Under the pieces are notes generated by a model. That model was not told the origin of the DNA, made no database searches, and worked only from the letters and a program-made list of their open reading frames with translations. From JBCBKZ01 sp039026975 (GTDB taxonomy: Bacteria > Bacteroidota > Bacteroidia > J057): a stretch of 9,630 nt of DNA. The DNA is taken from NCBI GenBank assembly GCA_039026975.1, contig JBCCLI010000243.1:1-9630 (forward strand), given 5' to 3'. The position numbers were made by a program, and so were the translations under genes. This document shows, piece after piece, positions 1 through 7,700 of this stretch; the stretch's first letter is position 1, and each line of letters starts with the position of its first letter.

Positions 1-394
1 AATTTACCGTAATAAGCGTGAAGAAATTGAGACTCGTTTACAAGAAGAGTTAACCATCTCTCTGGAAGATAAGTACATCGTATTAGAGTCCGCTCTCCTG
101 CGTGAAATCAAGTTACCTGAGCAGATAGAAAATGCCATTCAGGATAAGTTGAAAGCAAAAGAGGAAGCTGCTAAAATCGACTTCCAGATTGAAAGACAGA
201 AAAAGGAATCTGAGAGGATCCGTATTGAGGCCTTGGCAAAAGCAGAAGCTAACCGTATCCTGAGTGCCAGTTTAACAGATAAAATTCTACAGGAAAAGGG
301 AATTTTGGCTACCCAAGAGCTAGCAAAATCTCCAAATACAAAAGTCGTGGTGGTAGGCGGAAAAGATGGCCTTCCATTAATTTTGAATCAATAG
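1..394 (+). CDS. Prohibitin/SPFH family protein, C-terminal part (5' truncated by window edge)
   Basis: The frame is open from base 2 to a TAG at 392-394 with no stop, so the start lies upstream of the window; the Met/Leu codons inside are not the true start. About 130 residues are visible. They begin IYRNKREEIETRLQEEL and continue with a long, charged, heptad-like helix rich in Lys, Glu and Ala (LKAKEEAAKIDFQIERQ, then IRIEALAKAEANRIL), typical of the coiled coil after the SPFH domain in prohibitins. The tail KVVVVGGKDGLPLILNQ matches the usual hydrophobic C-terminal strand of bacterial prohibitin homologues. Family members are membrane-anchored scaffolds that form ring-like oligomers and often associate with membrane proteases; that role is family knowledge and is not shown here. 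The gene ends about 20 bp before a strong terminator, so it is transcriptionally separate from the efflux locus. The family call is confident; its precise role is not. Confidence 0.85.
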   Translation, partial: IYRNKREEIETRLQEELTISLEDKYIVLESALLREIKLPEQIENAIQDKLKAKEEAAKIDFQIERQKKESERIRIEALAKAEANRILSASLTDKILQEKGILATQELAKSPNTKVVVVGGKDGLPLILNQ

Positions 395-413
395 AAACAT
401 AATACACTAGTAT

Positions 414-445
414 ACAGCCACTTATATAGGTGGCTGTCTTTTTTT
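414..445 (+). terminator. Rho-independent terminator after the prohibitin gene
   Basis: A perfect 8-bp stem (ACAGCCAC at 414-421 with GTGGCTGT at 430-437) encloses an 8-nt loop. One C and a run of seven T (439-445) follow. It separates the prohibitin gene from the tetR promoter, which starts within a few bases. Confidence 0.9.
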
Positions 446-449
446 AGTA

Positions 450-474
450 TTTTACTAAACATTGTTTAGTAAAA
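450..474. promoter_or_regulatory. 25-bp perfect palindrome, probable TetR operator upstream of tetR
   Basis: The arms TTTTACTAAAC (450-460) and GTTTAGTAAAA (464-474) are exact inverted complements around a 3-nt ATT spacer. Its centre lies about 29 bp before the tetR start codon. Size and dyad symmetry fit binding by a TetR dimer, and the position fits autorepression. The core ACTAAACAnTGTT recurs in front of tolC. That the adjacent repressor binds here is inferred from position and symmetry. Confidence 0.8.
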
Positions 475-490
475 ATTCGTTGTTTATACC

Positions 491-1108
491 ATGGGAATTA
501 CAGAGAGAAAAGAGCGGGAAAAACTGGAAATGCGCCAACTCATCATTAAGGGCGCCATGGACATGTTCCTGGAGGAAGGGTTTGATAAGACTACTATCAG
601 GAAAATCGCTCAGAGAATAGAATACAGCCCTGCTACTATTTATCTCTACTTTAAGAATAAAGACGAGCTCTTTTATGCGGTACATGAAGAGGCCTTTCAA
701 ATTTTCAGAGACTACCTTTACCATGTAGGAAAAGACATAGCTGACCCCATGGACAGACTACACATGATGGGGAAAGCTTATATCAACTTTGCCTATGAGA
801 ATCAGGAACTCTACGACCTTATGTTCATCCTAAGGGCTCCTATGCAAAGCCTGGTAGAATGCGGAACGGATGAATGGGATGAAGGCCATAAAGCATACGA
901 CTTACTCAAGCGTACAGTACAAGAGTGCATTAATAACGGCTACTTTCCCTACAAAGATGTGGACCATATCAGCTTCATGATCTTCTCTAGTATGCATGGA
1001 ATGACCTCCCTGGCTATTAGAGAGAGATGGAAAATGTATCCAGAAGAAGCAATACCCAGCATGATGGAAGAATCCATGCATCTTGTCATGGATATGCTTA
1101 GAAAGTAA
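491..1108 (+). CDS. TetR/AcrR family transcriptional regulator, likely local repressor of the efflux operon
   Basis: This 205-residue protein has a typical TetR N-terminal DNA-binding domain. Helix 1 is near residues 14-30 (MRQLIIKGAMDMFLEEGF) and the helix-turn-helix is near 33-54 (KTTIRKIAQRIEYSPATIYLYF), ending with the characteristic YLYFKNKDEL. The remaining helical C-terminal half is the expected ligand-binding and dimerisation domain, whose ligand cannot be read from sequence. I chose the Met at 491 because the charged GITERKEREKLEMR lead-in looks like that of related Bacteroidota regulators; a later Met at 530 would still keep the HTH. No Shine-Dalgarno sequence is visible, as is usual in Bacteroidota. 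A 25-bp palindrome directly upstream and a diverged copy before tolC suggest it represses itself and the pump genes, with release by a pump substrate. The family is certain; the target set is inferred. Confidence 0.92.
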   Translation: MGITERKEREKLEMRQLIIKGAMDMFLEEGFDKTTIRKIAQRIEYSPATIYLYFKNKDELFYAVHEEAFQIFRDYLYHVGKDIADPMDRLHMMGKAYINFAYENQELYDLMFILRAPMQSLVECGTDEWDEGHKAYDLLKRTVQECINNGYFPYKDVDHISFMIFSSMHGMTSLAIRERWKMYPEEAIPSMMEESMHLVMDMLRK

Positions 1109-1120
1109 AAATTTTTACCC

Positions 1121-1162
1121 TACACTAAACAGTGTTCATAATAAAAATAGTGTTTATAACAT
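1121..1162. promoter_or_regulatory. Second operator/promoter-like block upstream of tolC, diverged copy of the tetR control region
   Basis: ACTAAACAGTGTT (1124-1136) matches ACTAAACATTGTT (454-466) at all but one base, and TGTTTATAACAT (1151-1162) matches TGTTTATACCAT (481-492) at 11 of 12. Both pairs are 670 bp apart, so the spacing between the two elements is identical. By hand alignment, 29 of 42 positions agree. Here the palindrome is imperfect because its right arm has decayed. This fits a weaker site for the same repressor controlling the efflux genes. I could not identify a convincing Bacteroidota TAnnTTTG box. Confidence 0.6.
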
Positions 1163-1191
1163 ATGAAAATAGTACACAATTCACCTTAGCT

Positions 1192-1302
1192 ATGAGACGA
1201 TTCAACTTTACCAAACGCATGTTCACTGAGATAACCGATCCTATGACTCCTAAATGCTGTTCTTTAGATAAAGTAGACCTACGATTAGTAAACGCACTAT
1301 GA
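1192..1302 (+). CDS. Possible 36-codon leader ORF overlapping the tolC start
   Basis: An ATG at 1192 opens 36 codons (MRRFNFTKRMFTEITDPM, then TPKCCSLDKVDLRLVNAL) and stops at TGA 1300-1302. It shares an ATGA with the tolC start codon at 1299. Such a junction is typical of translational coupling, so ribosomes finishing this ORF could restart at tolC, which has no Shine-Dalgarno sequence of its own. The product has a basic N-terminus, a Cys-Cys pair and no membrane segment; I recognise no family. A run of 36 codons without a stop can arise by chance in 190 bp, so this is a candidate only. Confidence 0.3.
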   Translation: MRRFNFTKRMFTEITDPMTPKCCSLDKVDLRLVNAL

Positions 1303-2675
1303 ACCGAACCAAACTGAACCTACCTATACAGCTTCTAAGCTTCCTTATATTCGGGAGTTGGAGTTTCTCAGTAGCACAAGCGCCGTCTGAGATATTAGAA
1401 GCTTATGTAAATGAAGGAGTAGAACATAATCTAAGCCTTCAGGAAAGATCCTTGAACTACGCTCAAAGTGTTTCTGCCTTACAGGAAGCTAAGGGACTCT
1501 TTCTCCCCTATCTTTCATTCCAAGCATCCTATACACTTGCTGGTGGAGGTAGAGCTATACAGTTTCCGGTTGGGGATTTATTTAATCCGGTCTATGCCAG
1601 CCTGAATCAGATCACAGGTGAAAACAGCTTTCCTACTGACCTAGAGAATTTAAATGAGCAATTTTTACCCAATAACTTCCATGAGACTAAACTTAGGCTT
1701 ATCCAGCCCATCTTTGATAGTGATATCTACTTTAACTATAAGGCCAGACAGGATCTGATCTCTGTAGAAGAAGCCAGGAGGAAAGCCTATGAGCGGGAAT
1801 TAGGCAAAGACATCAGAATAGCCTACTTCCAGTACCTTCAAACCGAGTCAGCATTAGCTGTATATGAGTCAGCTAAGGAGTTACTCCAGGAAATTCTCAG
1901 GGTAAACAAACGGCTTCATGAAAACAATAAGGTAACCTATGATGCCATTTATAGTGCTGAATTTGAACTGTCAAAAATGGATAGGGATATGATCACTGCT
2001 GTAAGGGACATTCAGGTAGCAAGATCTTATTTTAACTTCCTGTTAAATAGGGACCTGGACATTCCCATCAAGATAGACTCTTCCCTACAGGTAAAAATGG
2101 AAATTGAAAACCTGGATGAGCTACAAACACAGGCCCTTCAATCCAGACAGGAACTTAGGCAGCTCAGTATGGCGCAGGCAGCTAATGAGAAGCAGGTAAA
2201 CCTGAATAAATTTCAAGCCCTTCCAAAAGTCAATGCTGTACTAGATGCCGGGTATCAGGGCTTTGATTATACCTTTGATGAGGATCAGGACTACTGGCTG
2301 GCCCAGTTCTCCCTCAGCTGGGACATCTTTAAAGGCTTCAGGAATAAGTCCAAAACTCAGCAATCCAGGATTCAAGGGGATATCCTGAGGACACAGCATG
2401 ACCAGCTATCTCAGCAAATCCAATTACAGGTGAAACAGGCTTTCTATGAGGTGGAAGCCGCCCAGGCAGGTATTACCTCTGCACGAGCAGGCGTAAAGAG
2501 TGCCAGGGATGTTTTCAGGCTTATACGCAAAAAATATAGTGAAGATCAGGCTAGCCTATTAGAATTACAGGAGGCCAGAACCAGACTTACACAAGCAGAA
2601 CTAACCCTTAATATCCAAACCTATAATTACCTCAGCCGTCTGGCAGAACTTAGATGGGCAGCAGGTAAACAGTAA
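1299..2675 (+). CDS. tolC-like: TolC-family outer membrane efflux channel protein
   Basis: This 458-residue protein has a Sec signal peptide (Lys at 5, hydrophobic stretch 9-26, probable cleavage after AQA at 26-28). The mature part carries the two-fold repeat of the outer membrane efflux protein (OEP) family. Each half has a strand pair (LRLIQPIFDSDIYFN near 132-146; FSLSWDIFKGFRN near 337-349) followed by long coiled-coil helices (about 150-250 and 350-455). It would trimerise into a beta-barrel with a periplasmic alpha-tunnel, forming the exit duct of a tripartite pump. The length is usual for the family. Gly/Asn-rich sequence near 80-128 is probably the first extracellular strand-loop region. 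It is first in a tight three-gene set, with the adaptor gene starting 21 bp after its stop. The start is supported by the signal peptide. The substrate is not predictable. Confidence 0.93.
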   Translation: MNRTKLNLPIQLLSFLIFGSWSFSVAQAPSEILEAYVNEGVEHNLSLQERSLNYAQSVSALQEAKGLFLPYLSFQASYTLAGGGRAIQFPVGDLFNPVYASLNQITGENSFPTDLENLNEQFLPNNFHETKLRLIQPIFDSDIYFNYKARQDLISVEEARRKAYERELGKDIRIAYFQYLQTESALAVYESAKELLQEILRVNKRLHENNKVTYDAIYSAEFELSKMDRDMITAVRDIQVARSYFNFLLNRDLDIPIKIDSSLQVKMEIENLDELQTQALQSRQELRQLSMAQAANEKQVNLNKFQALPKVNAVLDAGYQGFDYTFDEDQDYWLAQFSLSWDIFKGFRNKSKTQQSRIQGDILRTQHDQLSQQIQLQVKQAFYEVEAAQAGITSARAGVKSARDVFRLIRKKYSEDQASLLELQEARTRLTQAELTLNIQTYNYLSRLAELRWAAGKQ

Positions 2676-2696
2676 CCAAAAAAATACATTGTTCAC

Positions 2697-3803
2697 ATGA
2701 AATATACATGGGTAAACATACTATCAATTGCCTTGCTGCTAATCTTAGCTCAGGCATGTAGTGAAGCAGACTCACAGGAAAGTTCTGCAGACACCTCTCC
2801 GGATACTCAACTAGTCTCTGTTCCTGTAAAGGTGGCCCAAGTGGTTCCCCTTCAGGAGGGAGTAGCTATAGTCACAAGTGGGAAACTAACCGCTAAGGAA
2901 GAGATACGTTTGTCTTTCAAGATAGGAGGCGTCCTACAAAGTCTCAGAGTAGAAGAAGGGCAGAGCGTGAGGAAAGGGCAGTTATTGGCCGTTTTAGACC
3001 CTTCAGAGATAAATGCACAGGTAAATCAGGCTAGCAGTGCCTTAGAAAAAGCTAAACGCGACCTGGAAAGAGCTGATAGGTTGTATGCTGACACTGTGGT
3101 AACCCTGGAGCAGGTCCAAAACCTGGAAACAGCCTTAGAGATGGCAGAGGCAGATGTTCAAATAGCCAGCTTTAACCAGAGCCGGGCTACCATTAAGGCG
3201 CCACACAGCGGTATCATTATAAAAAGATTAGCTGAAGAAGGAGAAATAGTGAACCCAGGAACTCCTATCTACATGGTGGCCTCTACTAATTCCGCCAAAG
3301 TCATTAGAGCAGGGCTATCTGATGTAGATGTGGTCCAGTTATCCCTGGGGGATGTAGCTAGCATTAGTTTTGATGCGTATCCTGGAGAAAGCTTTCCCGC
3401 TGAGGTGAGTGAAATACCTGCCGCAGCCGACCCAGCTACCGGTGCTTTTGAGGTAGAATTCTCCCTGAAGCCTACCCAAAAGAGGCTCATAGATGGATTT
3501 GTAGGGAAGGTAGACGTGTTCCCTTCTGGTCAGTCTTCTTTCCTAAAAATTCCTATGGCTGCCCTGGTGGAAGCAGATCAGCGGAGAGCCGTAGTCTACA
3601 CCCTGGATGAAAAAGATAGCACCCAAGCCAAAAGGATCTCACTTAGCAACTATCAGATCCACAAGGACTTCATTGCCGTACCCGCTTCCACCTATCCCAA
3701 TCTCACCTATGTGATCACGGATGGAGCTAAGTACATCAAGGAAAATTCTCAGTTAGATATCCAACAGACCGTCATACAAACAGCGCAGGCTATTAACCAA
3801 TAA
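2697..3803 (+). CDS. RND efflux periplasmic adaptor (HlyD/MFP family), lipoprotein
   Basis: The 368-residue protein begins with a lipoprotein signal peptide ending in the lipobox LAQA-C, giving an acylated Cys at 21, followed by a Ser/Asp/Glu-rich linker (22-37). Domains in order are a beta-barrel strand and first lipoyl half (about 60-102, with KIGGVLQSLRVEEGQSVRKG), an alpha-helical hairpin (103-160), the second lipoyl half (163-191, ATIKAPHSGIIIKRLAEEGE), then the beta-barrel and membrane-proximal domains (200-365). This is the MexA/AcrA architecture. It bridges the TolC-like channel and the RND pump in the periplasm. It sits 21 bp after tolC and only 4 bp before the pump gene, so the three genes are almost certainly one transcript. 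The hairpin is fairly short, as in many Bacteroidota adaptors. Confidence 0.94.
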   Translation: MKYTWVNILSIALLLILAQACSEADSQESSADTSPDTQLVSVPVKVAQVVPLQEGVAIVTSGKLTAKEEIRLSFKIGGVLQSLRVEEGQSVRKGQLLAVLDPSEINAQVNQASSALEKAKRDLERADRLYADTVVTLEQVQNLETALEMAEADVQIASFNQSRATIKAPHSGIIIKRLAEEGEIVNPGTPIYMVASTNSAKVIRAGLSDVDVVQLSLGDVASISFDAYPGESFPAEVSEIPAAADPATGAFEVEFSLKPTQKRLIDGFVGKVDVFPSGQSSFLKIPMAALVEADQRRAVVYTLDEKDSTQAKRISLSNYQIHKDFIAVPASTYPNLTYVITDGAKYIKENSQLDIQQTVIQTAQAINQ

Positions 3804-3807
3804 CGAA

Positions 3808-6800
3808 ATGAGACTTCCAAAACTAGCCATAGAGAATTACCAATTTGTCCTGGTAATTGTCTTGATTACTCTTAGTACGGGGCTACTCTCTTTCTTTACC
3901 ATGCCTCGCTCGGAAGACCCCAGCCTGGAATTCCCCTTTTACAACATCCTGGCTGTGTATCCAGGAACAGGCCCTGAAGATATGGAAGAGTTGGTGGCAG
4001 ACCCCATAGAGGAAGCCCTTAATGAGCTTGAAGATATCAAGACCATAGATACCAAGATTGAGGACGGACTTATTATTATGTCTGTAGAATCCTATTTCAC
4101 TGTAGACATAGATGAGAAGTATGATGAAGTAGCTGCCAAGGTAGCAGAAGTGAGGGATCAGCTGCCTGCTGAAATTACTCGTCTGGAAGTCACGCAGTTT
4201 AGCCCCTTAAATGTAAAAATTCTTCAGACAGCACTATACGCCCCTGGCGTAGCTGACACAGAAACACCCTATAATGAATTAGTGGATTATGCAGAAGACC
4301 TGGAAGATATACTGGAAAAAGTAGATGGGGTAAGATCAGTGGACATAGATGCTTTCCCGGAAGAGCAGGTGCGTATCTCCCTCGACTTTGAGCAAATGGC
4401 AGCACTCGGTATTCCAGTTACTCAGGTTTTAGGGATACTCCAAGCTAATAATGGTAACATTCCAGGGGGGGATATAAATGCAGGAGACCTCAACTTCTCT
4501 CTCAAAACCAGTGGAGGCTATAAGTCTATCCATGAGCTTAAGCAGGCAGTCATAAGTGCTAACGGTAACAGCATCATTTACTTGAAAGATATAGCCACAG
4601 TAGAAATGATGTATGAGGATGAAACCTACATAGGTAGATGGAATTCTCAGAATGCAGTATATGTTTCTGTTACCCAAAAGGAAGGATATAATATTCTCCA
4701 GATTACAGAAGAACTAGATAAGGAGGTGGCTGCCTTCCAGGCTAATTTACCTGCCTCCATTTCTATGGATACTGTCTTTAAGCAAGGCCCTTTTGTAGCT
4801 TCAAGAATTAATGAGTTCTTCCTAAACCTATTACAAGGGATATTACTGGTAGGCGTCATTGTCTTGCTATTCTTGGGATTCAGAAACAGCCTGATCATCA
4901 TGACGGTCATTCCTACTTCTATCGTGATTGCTATCAATGTGTTGGATCTATCCGGCTTTGGCTTACAGCAAATTTCAATTGCTGGTTTAGTAATCGCCCT
5001 AGGCCTTTTGGTGGATAATGGGATCGTGGTAGTAGAAAATATCAACCGGTATCTCAAGGACGGAATTCCGTTGAAAGAAGCGGCCTGGAAAGGGACCGGA
5101 GAAGTAGGCTGGGCAGTAGCTAGCTCTACTATGACTACTATTTTAGCCTTTCTCCCCATGACGCAGCTTGGAGGAGGTACAGGTGAATTCATTAAGTCCC
5201 TACCCTTGACTGTGATTTTCTGTTTGATAGCTTCTTTATTGCTGGCCCTATCCCTAACGCCCTTATTATCTACTAAATTTTTACAGGTCAAGAAGGAAAT
5301 TACCAGAACCAGACTAGAACAGTGGATAAACGCCTTCATTGAGGGAGTTTACCGCCCTACCCTGGCGTTCGCACTGAAGCGGCCACTGGTCATCATTCTC
5401 ATAGCTATTGGTTCTTTCATAGGAAGTATGTTTCTCTTCCCATATGTAGGGGTAACCTTCTTCCCTACGGCAGATAAGCCGCTCCTGCTCGTGAATGTTA
5501 GAAGTCCGGAGGGGACTAGCCTGGATAGGACAGATCAGGCGGTGAGGTATGTAGAGTCTATATTAGATACTGTTGATTATGTGGAGTCTTATGCCTCCAA
5601 TACAGGACATGGAAATCCCAAGATCTATTACAACATTCAACCTTTTAGCTATAAAAAGAATGTAGGTCAAGTATTAGTAAACCTGAAAGGGTGGGACCCA
5701 GATGCCTTCTACGAGCTGATAGACCAACTACGAAGTGATTTCGCTGTGTATCCAGGCGCAAAAATAAGCGTGGTAGAACTCAAGAATGGCCCTCCCTTTG
5801 AAGCCCCCATTGCTATTAGGGTGATAGGAGAAGAGCTGGATACGCTACGAGTATATGCGCGTAAGGTAGAACAGCTTATAGAAAAGATACCCGGAACGGT
5901 AAACATAGATAACCCACTGGCTATCAGCAAGACTAACATACGTACCCGTATCAAACGAGATAAAGCAGGTATGGCTGGCGTCCAGCTATCTGACATAGAC
6001 TTAGCCGTGAGGACAGCCATGACAGGAAATGAAATAGGAGTTATGAATACCTATGATGGGGATGACTTCCCTATGGTAGTAAGGATGGCCTATGAAAATG
6101 AGCCTGATGTCTATGACTTTGGGAAGGTATACCTTCCTTCTGTAACTGGCGCTCAGGTACCCTTACGTCAGTTGGCTAAGCTGGAGTTTGAGGCAAGTCC
6201 TGCTAAAATCGATCATTTTGACCTGGAACGGACAGCTATGGTCACCTCAGACGTCCTGGATGGATATAATTCCACTGAGATGACTTTGGCCCTCATTGAC
6301 CAGTTAGAGGGAATAGAGTTACCCACCGGATATGACTTCTATATAGCGGGAGAATTTGAAACCCAGCAGGAATCTTTCGGAGACCTGGGGCAGCTCTTGA
6401 TTATAGCTGTATTGGGGATTTTTGCTGTCCTGATTCTCCAGTTTAAGTCGTTCCGACAGCCCTTTGTGGTGCTATCGGCTATTCCGCTGGCTTTCAGTGG
6501 GTCTGTCTTTGCTCTATTCACTACTGGCTTCTCCTTCTCTTTCTTCGCCTTCATAGGCTTTACCAGCCTGGTGGGAATAGTCGTGAATAACTCCATCATC
6601 CTGGTGGATTATACGAATCAGTTAAGAGATAGGGGGATGAAGGTGAAAGATGCCCTGGTAAAAGCGGCAGAAACCCGCTTTACGCCCATCATTTTGACCA
6701 CTATGACTACCATTTGTGGACTACTTCCACTAACACTTACGAATAGTAGCTTATGGTCTCCTTTGGGTTGGACAATAATTGGGGGGATGATTTCGTCTAC

Positions 6801-6876
6801 CCTGCTAACCCTACTTATCGTGCCCATTTTATACAAATGGTTGACACCTGAAACAAAAGCAACAACAAGTATATAG
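3808..6876 (+). CDS. RND-family efflux pump permease (AcrB/HAE-1-like, COG0841 type)
   Basis: The 1022 residues have the duplicated RND fold: TM1 (about 13-33), a large porter loop, TM2-6 (about 338-490), TM7 (about 525-545), a second porter loop, and TM8-12 (about 860-1015). The length matches HAE-1 pumps. It would work as an inner-membrane trimer using the proton gradient to move substrates through the adaptor and the TolC-like channel encoded upstream. Aligning motifs by eye with E. coli AcrB, D407 is kept (D403), but the neighbouring D408 is Asn (N404 in GLLVDNGIVVVEN) and K940 is Asn (N927 in GIVVNNSIILVDY). R971 and T978 are kept as R957 and T964 (TRFTPIILTT). The relay is therefore rearranged, not absent. 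Drug or lipid export cannot be chosen from sequence alone. The gene ends just before a strong terminator. Confidence 0.95.
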   Translation: MRLPKLAIENYQFVLVIVLITLSTGLLSFFTMPRSEDPSLEFPFYNILAVYPGTGPEDMEELVADPIEEALNELEDIKTIDTKIEDGLIIMSVESYFTVDIDEKYDEVAAKVAEVRDQLPAEITRLEVTQFSPLNVKILQTALYAPGVADTETPYNELVDYAEDLEDILEKVDGVRSVDIDAFPEEQVRISLDFEQMAALGIPVTQVLGILQANNGNIPGGDINAGDLNFSLKTSGGYKSIHELKQAVISANGNSIIYLKDIATVEMMYEDETYIGRWNSQNAVYVSVTQKEGYNILQITEELDKEVAAFQANLPASISMDTVFKQGPFVASRINEFFLNLLQGILLVGVIVLLFLGFRNSLIIMTVIPTSIVIAINVLDLSGFGLQQISIAGLVIALGLLVDNGIVVVENINRYLKDGIPLKEAAWKGTGEVGWAVASSTMTTILAFLPMTQLGGGTGEFIKSLPLTVIFCLIASLLLALSLTPLLSTKFLQVKKEITRTRLEQWINAFIEGVYRPTLAFALKRPLVIILIAIGSFIGSMFLFPYVGVTFFPTADKPLLLVNVRSPEGTSLDRTDQAVRYVESILDTVDYVESYASNTGHGNPKIYYNIQPFSYKKNVGQVLVNLKGWDPDAFYELIDQLRSDFAVYPGAKISVVELKNGPPFEAPIAIRVIGEELDTLRVYARKVEQLIEKIPGTVNIDNPLAISKTNIRTRIKRDKAGMAGVQLSDIDLAVRTAMTGNEIGVMNTYDGDDFPMVVRMAYENEPDVYDFGKVYLPSVTGAQVPLRQLAKLEFEASPAKIDHFDLERTAMVTSDVLDGYNSTEMTLALIDQLEGIELPTGYDFYIAGEFETQQESFGDLGQLLIIAVLGIFAVLILQFKSFRQPFVVLSAIPLAFSGSVFALFTTGFSFSFFAFIGFTSLVGIVVNNSIILVDYTNQLRDRGMKVKDALVKAAETRFTPIILTTMTTICGLLPLTLTNSSLWSPLGWTIIGGMISSTLLTLLIVPILYKWLTPETKATTSI

Positions 6877-6903
6877 TTCCCTTATTATAAGTAGTTTCAA
6901 GTG

Positions 6904-6930
6904 AGGCCGTCCGAAAGGGCGGCCTTTTTT
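6904..6930 (+). terminator. Rho-independent terminator of the efflux operon
   Basis: A 9-bp GC-rich stem (AGGCCGTCC at 6904-6912 with GGGCGGCCT at 6917-6925, one G-T wobble) is closed by a GAAA tetraloop and followed by T through 6930. It lies 27 bp past the pump stop codon and ends the tetR/tolC/adaptor/pump locus. Confidence 0.93.
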
Positions 6931-7014
6931 GGTGGGAAAATCAATAAGAGATATCATAGAACGCTACATCCTAATCTACATATTAGCTTGTTTTTGTACA
7001 TTTAGCTTAAAGAA

Positions 7015-7608
7015 ATGAATATGGCTATTACTAGTCTGGACCAACTAGATTTAAACGGAACCTATACCTATGCAGACTACCTGACTTGGCAGTTCCCAGA
7101 GCGTTTGGAGCTGTTCAAAGGAAAGATAGCCCTTATGCCGCCTGCCCCAAACCGGCAACATCAAAAAATAGTAGGCCACCTGTATGTTCCCTTTTTCAAT
7201 CACTTCAAAAAACACGCTTGTGAAGTCTACTTAGCTCCATTTGATGTGCGGCTTCCAAACCAAAGTACACAGGACGACAAGGTATATACTGTAGTCCAAC
7301 CTGATATTTGTGTCATATGTGATCCTGAAAAACTGGATGATAAAGGTTGTATAGGGGCTCCTGACCTGATCATAGAAGTACTCTCTCCTGGAAATTCCCG
7401 GAAAGAAATGCGAGATAAATATTCTCTTTATGAATCTGCTGGCGTAAAGGAATATTGGCTGGTTTTACCTTCAGAGAAGACTGTCATTGTTTATAGTTTG
7501 AATTCCAAGGGGCAGTTTGAGGGAAAGCAGCCTGTCACAGAAACGGAAACGATTAGCTCTGACCTCTTTCATGGCCTGAGTATAGAGCTAAAGGAGGTAT
7601 TTTCTTGA
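7015..7608 (+). CDS. Uma2-family (DUF820) PD-(D/E)XK endonuclease-like protein
   Basis: This 197-residue protein shows the family signature in order: ERLELFKGKIALMPPAPNRQHQ (29-50), the central strand VVQPDICVI with Asp97, PDLIIEVLSPGNSR with Asp117 and Glu121, then DKYSLYESAGVKEYWLVLP (134-152) with Lys135. These are the expected acidic and Lys positions of the restriction-nuclease-like core, so the active site looks intact. Uma2 proteins are common as scattered copies in Cyanobacteria, Bacteroidota and others; their biological role is poorly defined and nuclease action is inferred from fold. Start choice is between Met at 7015 and Met at 7021; an AAAGAA just before 7015 is the only weak purine tract. 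The gene stands alone after the efflux terminator and converges with the minus-strand effector/partner pair. I see no functional link to either neighbour. Confidence 0.88.
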   Translation: MNMAITSLDQLDLNGTYTYADYLTWQFPERLELFKGKIALMPPAPNRQHQKIVGHLYVPFFNHFKKHACEVYLAPFDVRLPNQSTQDDKVYTVVQPDICVICDPEKLDDKGCIGAPDLIIEVLSPGNSRKEMRDKYSLYESAGVKEYWLVLPSEKTVIVYSLNSKGQFEGKQPVTETETISSDLFHGLSIELKEVFS

Positions 7609-7700
7609 TTCGTCTTTTTTGCCTGCAGACATTGAGGGTGGAGGGTAAGATATTTGTTAGCAAATATGATCGACAATAAAGCTAATTGGCTTCATTCTAT

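Noticed and set aside
485..490. TATACC as a -10 box with TTGTTT (463-468) as -35 for tetR
   Set aside because: Transcription would start inside the tetR coding region, and Bacteroidota housekeeping promoters use a different -7 motif.
1163..1189. Eight-codon ORF (MKIVHNSP) after the tolC control block
   Set aside because: Too short to distinguish from chance and without a ribosome binding site or any regulatory hairpin nearby.
2686..2695. ACATTGTTCA just before the adaptor gene, resembling half of the TetR operator
   Set aside because: Only a half-site with no second arm, inside an operon with a 21-bp gap; likely coincidence.
4647..5339. 230-codon minus-strand open frame inside the pump gene
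   Set aside because: It lies wholly antisense to a well-defined RND coding sequence and its translation has no recognisable domain; a shadow frame.
6971..6986. CTAAT/ATTAG inverted repeat upstream of the Uma2 gene
   Set aside because: 5-bp A-T-rich arms are too weak to call an operator or hairpin.
7650..7667. Inverted repeat ATATTTG/CAAATAT with a TTAG loop between the two convergent genes
   Set aside because: The stem is only 7 bp and almost all A-T, with no adjoining T-run on either strand, so I do not call a terminator.
7679..7692. Short AAGC/GCTT dyad downstream of the minus-strand orphan gene
   Set aside because: A 4-bp stem without a following T-tract is expected by chance.
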